A stretch of DNA of 7,906 nucleotides from Mollicutes bacterium (GTDB lineage Bacteria > Bacillota_I > Bacilli_A > RF39 > UBA660), in contig PWIL01000102.1 in NCBI GenBank assembly GCA_003560455.1, positions 1 to 7,906 of the forward strand. Reading direction: 5' to 3'. Positions 1 to 5,568 of this stretch are shown here, one piece after another. Each line of letters begins with the position of its first letter. Position 1 is the first letter of the stretch. Position numbers and translations under genes: made by a program. Under the pieces are notes generated by a model. That model was not told the DNA's origin. It made no database searches and worked only from the letters and a program-made list of their open reading frames with translations.

Positions 1-1892
1 GTATCAATAATTTGCCTGATTTGCTTTTTTATTTTCCTTTTCGTTATGAAGTTTTAACTAGAACTGATTTAAATGAAGAAAAAACAATGATTGATGGGTT
101 ATTAATTAGTGATCCAACTGTTTTTTATTTTAATTATAAAAAAAATGTTTTAAAGTTTAAATTACAAATCAAAGAAAAAGTAATTAATGTGCATATTTAT
201 AATCGGGCTTTTTTAAGACCAAGATTGAAAAAAAATATCACGATAACTGTAATTGGTAAATATAATTCTGAAAAAAATACTTTAGTTGCCAGTGATTTGC
301 TTTTTGGACCAATTCCAGAAGAGAAAAAAATAACACCAATTTATCATCAAACAGCAGAATTAAGCAATAAAAAAATTATTAATATTTTGCATAAAGCATT
401 AACAATGGTAGTTCCCGAAAGTGTTGTTCCTAGTGAGATTGAAAAAAAGTATGATTTTATACCTTTTGTAGATGCTTTAAAAGAAACGCATCTTCCAACA
501 AATGAAGAAAGATTAAATAAAGCGATTATGCGAATGAAATATGAAGAATTATTTATTTTAATGTTAAAAATAAATTTTTTAAGAAAAAATAAGAAAAAAC
601 AAGGTTTAACAAGAGCGGTTGAATTTGCAAAAGTATTGTCTTTGATTAAAAGTTTACCGTTTGGGTTAACACCTGATCAAGAAAAAGTAATTCAAGAAAT
701 ATATGATGATTTAGTGAGTGCTAAAAGAATGAATCGTTTGTTACAAGGTGATGTTGGAAGTGGAAAAACAGTTGTTGCTATTTTAGCAATGTATATTAAT
801 TATTTAGCGGGATATTCTAGCGCCTTAATGGCTCCGACTGAGGTTTTAGCGCAACAGCACTATCAAACAATTAAAGAATTAGTTCCTCATTTAAAAATAG
901 TGTTATTAACTAGTGCAACTAAAAAAAAGAATCAAATAAAAAGTCAAATCAAAGAACAAAAATATGATATCGTGATTGGCACGCATGCGTTATTAACTGA
1001 GGATGTTGAGTTTACTAATTTAGGTTTAGTAATTACTGACGAACAACATCGCTTTGGCGTTAATCAAAGGAAAAATTTAATGAACAAAGGAACTATGCCA
1101 GATGTATTATATATGAGTGCCACGCCAATTCCAAGAACATATGCTTTAACAATATATGGTGATATGGATATTAGTAGTATTAAAACAAAACCAGCAAATC
1201 GTAAGCCAGTTACAACCATGGTAAAAACATATCAAGATTTAAAAAGTGTTTTAGAGATGATGTTTGCAGAACTCAAAAAAGGTCATCAAATTTATGTGAT
1301 CGCACCTTTAATTGATGAAAGTGAAAAAAGCAATTTAGAATCAGCCAATGAAATTTATCAAAATATGGTCAAGGCCTTTGGAAAAAAATACCAAGTAGGT
1401 CTTTTGCATGGAAGGTTAAAGGGTGAAGAAAAAACCAATATTTTAAATGATTTTATGAGTGGTCAGATTAATATTTTGGTTAGTACAACTGTGATTGAAG
1501 TGGGAATTGATGCACCAAGGGCGTCAATGATCATTATTTATAATAGTGAAATGTTTGGTTTATCAACGTTACATCAATTACGAGGTCGGGTTGGTCGTGG
1601 TGATTTAGCTTCTAAATGTATTTTATTAACCGAAAAAGCAACTGCGCGCTTAAAAATTTTAGAAAAAACAAATGATGGTTTTTTAATTAGTGAAGAAGAT
1701 TTTAAATTAAGAGGTGGTGGCGATTTGTTTGGTAATTTACAAAGTGGTGATATGCAATTTAAAATCGCTGATATTAAAAAAGATTATTCATTATTGGTGA
1801 AAGCAAAAGAAGATAGCGCAATTTATTTAGATGAAAAAAAACAAACTCCGGAAATAAAAAAAATATTAAATGAAGTTGCAAAACTAGCGTAA
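1..1892 (+). CDS. recG: ATP-dependent DNA helicase RecG, 5' end cut by the window
   Basis: RecG is a superfamily 2 double-strand DNA translocase that remodels stalled replication forks and branch-migrates Holliday junctions. The frame is open to the window edge (first whole codon at 3). A TTG at 12 is not a credible start, because the residues around it (INNLPDLLFYFPFRYE) match the inside of the conserved RecG N-terminus; roughly 15-30 residues are probably missing. Counting from the TTG at 12: OB-fold 'wedge' domain about 20-110; motif I GDVGSGKT at 246-253; motif II DEQH at 343-346; motif III SAT at 369-371; motif VI QLRGRVGRG at 522-530; then the RecG-typical C-terminal region with LRGGGD and QSG. 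All helicase motifs are intact. It is followed by one or two hairpins and lies upstream of ssb in the same direction. The family assignment is very secure. Confidence 0.97.
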   Translation, partial: INNLPDLLFYFPFRYEVLTRTDLNEEKTMIDGLLISDPTVFYFNYKKNVLKFKLQIKEKVINVHIYNRAFLRPRLKKNITITVIGKYNSEKNTLVASDLLFGPIPEEKKITPIYHQTAELSNKKIINILHKALTMVVPESVVPSEIEKKYDFIPFVDALKETHLPTNEERLNKAIMRMKYEELFILMLKINFLRKNKKKQGLTRAVEFAKVLSLIKSLPFGLTPDQEKVIQEIYDDLVSAKRMNRLLQGDVGSGKTVVAILAMYINYLAGYSSALMAPTEVLAQQHYQTIKELVPHLKIVLLTSATKKKNQIKSQIKEQKYDIVIGTHALLTEDVEFTNLGLVITDEQHRFGVNQRKNLMNKGTMPDVLYMSATPIPRTYALTIYGDMDISSIKTKPANRKPVTTMVKTYQDLKSVLEMMFAELKKGHQIYVIAPLIDESEKSNLESANEIYQNMVKAFGKKYQVGLLHGRLKGEEKTNILNDFMSGQINILVSTTVIEVGIDAPRASMIIIYNSEMFGLSTLHQLRGRVGRGDLASKCILLTEKATARLKILEKTNDGFLISEEDFKLRGGGDLFGNLQSGDMQFKIADIKKDYSLLVKAKEDSAIYLDEKKQTPEIKKILNEVAKLA

Positions 1893-1916
1893 ATAATTTT
1901 AAAAAAAATTATTTTT
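1891..1916 (+). terminator. A/T-only hairpin immediately after recG
   Basis: A 10-bp inverted repeat (arms 1891-1900 and 1905-1914) with an AAAA loop begins inside the recG stop codon and runs into a short T tract. It contains no G-C pair, so it is weak. It could be the first of two tandem terminators or a by-product of AT-rich composition. Confidence 0.35.
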
Positions 1917-1961
1917 GATTAAGAAAAAAAAGATTTTCAGTTTATTATCATTGAGAAAATA

Positions 1962-1997
1962 AAAAAAGAACAGTTTGTCAAAAAAACTGTTTTTTTG
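1962..1997 (+). terminator. Rho-independent terminator between recG and ssb
   Basis: Arms AACAGTTT (1969-1976) and AAACTGTT (1984-1991) form an 8-bp stem around a 7-nt loop. A G-T wobble and further A-T pairs extend the stem outward, and a 7-T run (1990-1996) follows. This is a better terminator than the all-A/T hairpin just after recG and should separate recG from ssb transcription. I could not find a convincing promoter for ssb between this hairpin and its start codon. Confidence 0.7.
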
Positions 1998-2023
1998 TAT
2001 GGTTTAAAAAGAAAGGAGGACAT

Positions 2024-2356
2024 ATGTTAAATCAAACAGTTTTAGTTGGTCGGTTAGTCAAGGATCCAGAACTACGGGAAACAGAAAACGGTAATAAGGT
2101 AACTAATATTACTTTAGCAGTTCCCAGAAGTTATAAAAATAGTCATGGTGAATATGAGACAGATTTTATTTCTTGTGTATTATGGAAAGGAATTGCTGAA
2201 AACACGGCTGAGTATGTTAAAAAAGGTGATTTATTAGGTGTAAAGGGCCGGTTAAATACGCGTAATTATGAAGCACAAGATCAAGTACGTAAATATGTGA
2301 TGGAAGTGGTAGCGGAAAAAGTGACATTTTTATCTAGTAAGAACAAGGATAATTAA
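2024..2356 (+). CDS. ssb: Single-stranded DNA-binding protein, short tail-less form
   Basis: SSB coats single-stranded DNA during replication, repair and recombination. The 110-residue product is essentially a single OB fold. It opens with the typical MLNQTVLVGRLVKDPEL, has the DFISCVLWKG strand near residues 48-57, and the GDLLGVKGRL strand near 68-77. Full-length bacterial SSBs run to about 160-180 residues and end in an acidic DDIPF-like tip that recruits partner proteins. This one stops right after the OB fold (ending SSKNKDN), as in the short competence-associated SsbB type of Bacillus. The start is well supported: a strong AAAGGAGG site at 2012-2019 lies 4 nt upstream. It is not linked to rpsF/rpsR, where the main ssb usually sits, so a second full-length ssb may exist elsewhere in the genome (inference). 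It appears monocistronic. Confidence 0.93.
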   Translation: MLNQTVLVGRLVKDPELRETENGNKVTNITLAVPRSYKNSHGEYETDFISCVLWKGIAENTAEYVKKGDLLGVKGRLNTRNYEAQDQVRKYVMEVVAEKVTFLSSKNKDN

Positions 2357-2370
2357 ATCCTTGTTTTTGT
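2342..2370 (+). terminator. ssb terminator overlapping its stop codon
   Basis: Perfect 9-bp arms AACAAGGAT (2342-2350) and ATCCTTGTT (2357-2365) surround a 6-nt loop that contains the TAA stop (2354-2356), and a T run (2364-2368) follows. The left arm encodes the last ssb codons. Confidence 0.85.
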
Positions 2371-2389
2371 TAACTGGTGGTTAATTTGA

Positions 2390-2418
2390 TTTTAAAAGAG
2401 TTTAGTGGGGCTTATAAT
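2390..2418 (+). promoter_or_regulatory. Promoter of the XRE regulator gene
   Basis: A perfect TATAAT sits at 2413-2418, 26 nt before the start codon and downstream of the ssb terminator. The -35 is poor (TTTTAA at 2390-2395 with a 17-nt spacer). A better TTGATT at 2386-2391 would need a 21-nt spacer. No clear operator palindrome is visible. Confidence 0.5.
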
Positions 2419-2444
2419 GTTAGCATGAGATAGTGAGTGGTTGA

Positions 2445-2801
2445 ATGATATTAGGAAAAAGAATCAAAGAATTTCGCCAACTAAATAAAATGTCCCAAAC
2501 CCAATTAGCAAAATTAATTGGTGTTTCGAAGGTCTCGGTTTGCGGATATGAAAATGGTAAGCGAATACCTAGTTTAAACATTTTATTAAAAATAGCAGAT
2601 GTTTTTATGATTAGTCTTGATGAATTAATGGGGCGTGATATAAAAATAATTGCCGAAGGTGAACAAAAATATCAAAAAACAATTGCCAAAGAAGAACTAT
2701 TATTTTTAAATGAATTAAGGAAAAATCGCTTAGTGTATAATCAGGTAATAAAAGATCCCAAACGAAGTGTAAAATACTTAAAACATTATAAAACAAATTA
2801 A
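2445..2801 (+). CDS. XRE/Cro-family helix-turn-helix transcriptional regulator
   Basis: This is a 118-residue DNA-binding protein. Residues about 5-60 form an XRE (HTH_3) domain: MILGKRIKEFRQLNKMSQTQL begins helix 1 and the turn, SKVSVCGYENGKRIPS carries the recognition helix, and LNILLKIADVFMISLDELMGR is the usual closing helix of the family. The remaining roughly 55 residues are charged (KEELLFLNELRKNR) and I do not recognise a ligand or dimerisation domain; a short helical dimerisation segment is plausible. An in-frame TGA directly precedes the ATG, so no earlier start is possible. The Shine-Dalgarno is weak (GAGTGG). The gene sits alone between two terminators with its own TATAAT, so targets cannot be inferred from context; autoregulation is common in the family. 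Nothing around it suggests a phage or a toxin-antitoxin pair. Confidence 0.9.
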   Translation: MILGKRIKEFRQLNKMSQTQLAKLIGVSKVSVCGYENGKRIPSLNILLKIADVFMISLDELMGRDIKIIAEGEQKYQKTIAKEELLFLNELRKNRLVYNQVIKDPKRSVKYLKHYKTN

Positions 2802-2816
2802 TATTTGTTTTTTTTT
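2790..2816 (+). terminator. Terminator of the XRE gene, overlapping its stop codon
   Basis: The arms AAACAAAT (2791-2798) and ATTTGTTT (2803-2810), extendable by one A-T pair, enclose a 4-nt loop holding most of the TAA stop (2799-2801). A T run to 2816 follows. The same palindrome covers the presumed -35 region of the downstream pdp promoter, so it could also act as an operator (inference). Confidence 0.75.
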
Positions 2817-2837
2817 ATGGTATAATTTAATTGGTGA
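2798..2837 (+). promoter_or_regulatory. Extended -10 promoter and compact leader of pdp
   Basis: TGGTATAAT (2818-2826) is a perfect extended -10. The -35 (TTAATA, 2798-2803, 17-nt spacer) matches the consensus only partly. Transcription would be expected to start near 2833, only 8-10 nt before the ATG, which puts the GGTGA Shine-Dalgarno (2833-2837) at the very 5' end of the mRNA. The 24 bases from TATAAT through the ATG are repeated exactly in front of recX. Confidence 0.65.
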
Positions 2838-2841
2838 TAAA

Positions 2842-4101
2842 ATGAATGTATTGGGTATAATAGAAAAAAAGAAAAGTAAAAAAAAGTTAACTAAAAAAGA
2901 AATATTTTATATTGTTAATGGTTATATAAAAAAAGAGATACCGGATTATCAAATGAGTGCTTTTTTAATGGCTGTTACACTAAATGGTTTAAATAAAAAA
3001 GAAACTATTTTTTTAACTGATGCTTTGGTTAAAAGTGGTACTAAATTGGAGTTTTCAGATTTAGTTGATAAACACTCAACTGGTGGTGTCGGTGATAAAA
3101 CAACATTATTAATCGCACCGATTGTGGCTTGTTTAGGATTAAAGATGGTAAAAATGAGTGGTGGTGGCTTGGGTCATACCGGGGGAACAATTGATAAATT
3201 AGAAGCGATTCAGGGGTTTCGAGTTGATTTAGATCATGGGGAAATTGAAAAAAGTTTATCAGAAATTGGTGTTTGTTTAATTCGCCAATTAAAAGATTTA
3301 GCACCGGCTGATAAAAAAATATATCAACTGCGTGATGTGACAGCCACGACTAATTCGATTGCTTTAATAGCTAGTAGTATTATGAGTAAAAAAATTGCTA
3401 GTGGGGCGAAAGTTTTAGTGATTGATTTAAAAGTTGGTCGCGGTGCGTTTGTGAAAAATAAAAAAGAAGGCTTAGAATTAGCTAAATTACTAAAAGAAAT
3501 TGGCAAGCATTATCAAATAAAGGTAATTTGTGTTTTATCGCGAATGGATGAACCAATTGGTTATTGTGTTGGTAATGGTTTAGAAGTTATTGAATGTCTT
3601 GATTTTTTAAAGGGTGATTTTGATCAAGATTTATATGATTTAGTTGTAGAATTAACCTCTGAGTTAGTCAGTAATTATCAAGAAATAACTTTTGCAGAAG
3701 CAAAAAAAGAAGTTATTAAAGTTTTAGAAAAAAAGCAGGCTTTATTAAAATTACAAGAAATTATTGAAAATCAAAATGGTGAGATAGATAAAATTATGGT
3801 TAGTTCAAAAAAACAAATTATCCCCAGTCCAACAACTGGTTATATTAAAAAAATTGATTCTTATCAGATTGGTCAAATGGTTAAACAATTAGGTGGCGGC
3901 AGACAAAAAGTTAATGATAAAATTGATTATGGTGTTGGTTTTATTATACATCGAAAAATAGGTGATTTTATTGAAAAAGGCGAACCATTAGTAACGGTTT
4001 ATTATCAAGATAAAGATTTAGCAATTAAAGATATTTTAAATAGTTTTACTTTTAGTCAAGAAAGTGTTAATAAAAAGTCAATAGTTATTGCGAAAATTTA
4101 A
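2842..4101 (+). CDS. pdp: Pyrimidine-nucleoside phosphorylase
   Basis: This enzyme reversibly phosphorolyses uridine, deoxyuridine and thymidine to the free base plus (deoxy)ribose-1-phosphate, in cytosolic salvage. The 419 residues are near the family length (about 430-440). DKHSTGGVGD at 76-85 supplies phosphate contacts (K77, S79). LRD with R164, plus S179 and K183, align with E. coli DeoA R171, S186 and K190 at a constant offset of 7. The C-terminal barrel-sandwich domain is about residues 325-390. There are two oddities. The near-invariant signature SGRGLGHTGGT reads SGGGLGHTGGT, so residue 108 is Gly instead of Arg. The glycine loop usually read as KVG(S/A)GAF is KVGRGAF, with Arg200. 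Deoxyribose-1-phosphate partners such as deoB/deoC are not in the window. Only 36 nt without a terminator separate it from rpoZ. Pdp versus strict thymidine phosphorylase (DeoA) cannot be separated by eye. Confidence 0.93.
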   Translation: MNVLGIIEKKKSKKKLTKKEIFYIVNGYIKKEIPDYQMSAFLMAVTLNGLNKKETIFLTDALVKSGTKLEFSDLVDKHSTGGVGDKTTLLIAPIVACLGLKMVKMSGGGLGHTGGTIDKLEAIQGFRVDLDHGEIEKSLSEIGVCLIRQLKDLAPADKKIYQLRDVTATTNSIALIASSIMSKKIASGAKVLVIDLKVGRGAFVKNKKEGLELAKLLKEIGKHYQIKVICVLSRMDEPIGYCVGNGLEVIECLDFLKGDFDQDLYDLVVELTSELVSNYQEITFAEAKKEVIKVLEKKQALLKLQEIIENQNGEIDKIMVSSKKQIIPSPTTGYIKKIDSYQIGQMVKQLGGGRQKVNDKIDYGVGFIIHRKIGDFIEKGEPLVTVYYQDKDLAIKDILNSFTFSQESVNKKSIVIAKI

Positions 4102-4105
4102 TTTT

Positions 4106-4129
4106 TATAATATAATAAAAAGGTGGAGG
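4106..4129 (+). promoter_or_regulatory. Possible internal promoter and decisive ribosome site of rpoZ
   Basis: Two overlapping TATAAT hexamers (4106-4111 and 4111-4116) follow the pdp stop, but no good -35 is present, so an internal promoter is only possible. The AGGTGGAGG site (4121-4129) lies 8 nt before the ATG at 4138. It contains the GTG at 4123, which rules out that GTG as a start. Confidence 0.5.
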
Positions 4130-4137
4130 TTGATAAA

Positions 4138-4332
4138 ATGATATATCCGCCAATCGATCGTTTAACAAATAAAATTGGCTCAAAGTTTTTATTAGTTAAT
4201 ATTGTGGCTTTAAGAGCAAAAGAAATGGATGAATTCAAACATTATCAAATGGAAAAAAAAGATTATCGTGCTAAAAAAGATATTGGTAAAGCACTTGAGG
4301 AAATAGCAAATGATTTAGTAAAAATTAAATAA
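4138..4332 (+). CDS. rpoZ: DNA-directed RNA polymerase omega subunit
   Basis: Omega is the small subunit that clamps the beta' C-terminus and aids RNA polymerase assembly. The 64-residue product MIYPPIDRLTNKIGSKFLLV continues with VALRAKEMDE and ends with GKALEEIANDLVKIK. This is the family pattern: (M)xxPxIDxL near the start, SKxxLV, an RA-E motif and the GKALEEI helix, similar in size to the Bacillus protein (about 67 residues). The reading frame extends back to a GTG at 4123, but that codon lies inside the AGGTGGAGG Shine-Dalgarno and would add five residues (MEVDK) before the conserved start; the ATG at 4138 is preferred. It is probably cotranscribed with pdp, although two overlapping TATAAT boxes just upstream leave an internal promoter possible. 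It is not next to gmk, its common neighbour in Firmicutes. Confidence 0.92.
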   Translation: MIYPPIDRLTNKIGSKFLLVNIVALRAKEMDEFKHYQMEKKDYRAKKDIGKALEEIANDLVKIK

Positions 4333-4354
4333 GTTGAAAAACTTATTTTTTTTT
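4327..4354 (+). terminator. Terminator of the pdp-rpoZ unit with a GAAA loop
   Basis: Arms AATAAGTT (4328-4335) and AACTTATT (4340-4347), extendable by one A-T pair, enclose a GAAA tetraloop and are followed by a long T run to 4354. The left arm contains the rpoZ stop codon (4330-4332). Confidence 0.85.
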
Positions 4355-4368
4355 ATTGAAAAATGTAT

Positions 4369-4392
4369 TATAATATAACGTCAAGGAAGTGA
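4369..4392 (+). promoter_or_regulatory. -10 element and ribosome site of the Fic gene
   Basis: TATAAT at 4369-4374 lies 22 nt before the start codon. The -35 would fall in the T tract of the preceding terminator and is poor. The Shine-Dalgarno AAGGAAGTGA at 4383-4392 supports the ATG at 4397. Confidence 0.45.
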
Positions 4393-4396
4393 TTTA

Positions 4397-5524
4397 ATGG
4401 AAAAGTTTTGTAAAAAAACCTTGCCGTTAAAAATGAATAATGATAATTTATATTATAATCAAAAGCAATTAGAGGTAAAAAAAATTGAGCTTGAGAATTT
4501 TTTTGCTGATAAAAAATATAAAGAATCCAGGCGGTTTTCAATTGCCACTTTGTTTTCGCAAGGAATTAAGTATAATAATGCAATAGAAGGTTATTTTGAT
4601 GATTTAAAAGTAATTGATGATGTCATCAACGAAATAAATAATATTGATGTTGAAAGAAGACAAAGAATTATTAATTTGTATCGGGGCTATCAATATATTT
4701 TAAAGCAACATCAATATAATCATCAAAATTTAAAAAAATTATATAGTATTTTAGCAAAAGATTTATTAATGCCAGAAGATGAGGCTTTAATGGGGGAATA
4801 TTATCGTAATGATGATGTTTTTATTCATTATTCAAATGATGTAACTAAAGAACCTGATCGGGGTATTGATGCTAGTTTAATTTCGGAATATTTAGAAGAT
4901 TTATTTGCTTTTATGAAAAGTGATGATTTTTCAGATGATATGATTGATGATTATTTAAAGTCGCAAATTATGCATTTTTATTTTGTTTATGTTCATCCTT
5001 ATTACGATATTAATGGTCGAACGGCAAGAACTTTAGCAATGGGACATTTGTTGCAAAAAAAAGCTTACCCATTTTTAATTTTTAATCGTGGTTTATTATT
5101 AGATAAAGCTAAATATTATCGAATTATTCGCGATGTTGTTCAGTTTTCGAATGCTAGTTTTTTCTTAAATTATATGATGGATACAGTTAAAAATGAGTTA
5201 GAAAAGGAATATATTATTAAAGAAATTAATCAAAAAAATGAACTAACTGATTTAGAAAAGCAAAGTGTTTATAATTTTTTGTCTTTTAAAAAGCCCAATA
5301 CTATTTTAGATTTTTCGGTTATTTATAATCAATATAATATGCCGAAAAGACCGGAAGAAGTTTATGATGAAATGTTAAGTTCTTTAATTGAAAAAGAAAT
5401 TTTGCTTCCAACCCGGAATACTAATAAACAAATTACAAGTGGTTTTTATAATCAAGTTTTAGCTTTTAATGAAGAAAAGTTTCCTTTTGAAGAAGAATAT
5501 GTTAAAAAATATATTCGCAAATAG
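4397..5524 (+). CDS. Fic-family protein (putative protein AMP-transferase), self-inhibited type
   Basis: Fic enzymes transfer AMP (or another phosphate-containing group) from a nucleotide to hydroxyl side chains of target proteins. The 375-residue protein has the core motif at 200-211, HPYYDINGRTAR: catalytic His200, metal-ligand Asp204, phosphate-binding N206-G207-R208 and distal Arg211 are all present. Ile205 replaces the first Gly of the usual HPFxxGNGRxxR. An N-terminal helix contains NNAIEG (60-65), which resembles the class II inhibitory motif (S/T)xxxE(G/N): Glu64 could pair with Arg211 to block ATP, but position 60 is Asn instead of Ser/Thr. The target-binding flap is likely GEYYRNDDVFIHY (about 133-145). 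Residues about 280-345 may be a winged helix. No separate antitoxin gene is adjacent, which fits an intramolecular inhibitor. The target is unknown. No terminator follows, so reading into recX is possible. Confidence 0.88.
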   Translation: MEKFCKKTLPLKMNNDNLYYNQKQLEVKKIELENFFADKKYKESRRFSIATLFSQGIKYNNAIEGYFDDLKVIDDVINEINNIDVERRQRIINLYRGYQYILKQHQYNHQNLKKLYSILAKDLLMPEDEALMGEYYRNDDVFIHYSNDVTKEPDRGIDASLISEYLEDLFAFMKSDDFSDDMIDDYLKSQIMHFYFVYVHPYYDINGRTARTLAMGHLLQKKAYPFLIFNRGLLLDKAKYYRIIRDVVQFSNASFFLNYMMDTVKNELEKEYIIKEINQKNELTDLEKQSVYNFLSFKKPNTILDFSVIYNQYNMPKRPEEVYDEMLSSLIEKEILLPTRNTNKQITSGFYNQVLAFNEEKFPFEEEYVKKYIRK

Positions 5525-5565
5525 TTGATAATCAAACATTTGTTTGCTATAATTTAATTGGTGAT
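5525..5565 (+). promoter_or_regulatory. recX promoter with a LexA-like palindrome between -35 and -10
   Basis: TTGATA (5525-5530), a 17-nt spacer and TATAAT (5548-5553) with extended -10 TGC form a strong promoter starting directly after the Fic stop codon. The palindrome CAAACATTTGTTTG (5533-5546) fills the spacer. It resembles the Firmicutes LexA/DinR box (CGAAC-N4-GTTCG) with symmetrical G-to-A and C-to-T changes, and its position would block RNA polymerase. No T run follows it, so it is not a terminator. The transcript would start about 9 nt before the ATG. Confidence 0.7.
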
Positions 5566-5568
5566 AAA

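Noticed and set aside
12..14. TTG at 12 as the recG start codon
   Set aside because: The frame is open to the window edge and the residues around the TTG belong to the interior of the conserved RecG N-terminus, so the gene is cut rather than starting here.
1915..1948. TTGATT ... TATTAT as a promoter for ssb
   Set aside because: The spacer is 22 nt, too long, and the terminator at 1962-1997 would lie between this promoter and ssb.
2611..3506. Minus-strand open frames at 2611-2796, 3041-3304 and 3324-3506
   Set aside because: They lie antisense to well-supported genes (the XRE gene and pdp), show no domain, and have no ribosome site that I can see.
4356..4374. TTGAAA before the Fic gene as a -35 element
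   Set aside because: Only 7 nt separate it from the TATAAT at 4369, far too short for a promoter.
5533..5546. CAAACATTTGTTTG as a terminator for the Fic gene
   Set aside because: The stem would be only 5 bp with a 4-nt loop and no T run follows; its position between -35 and -10 fits an operator better.
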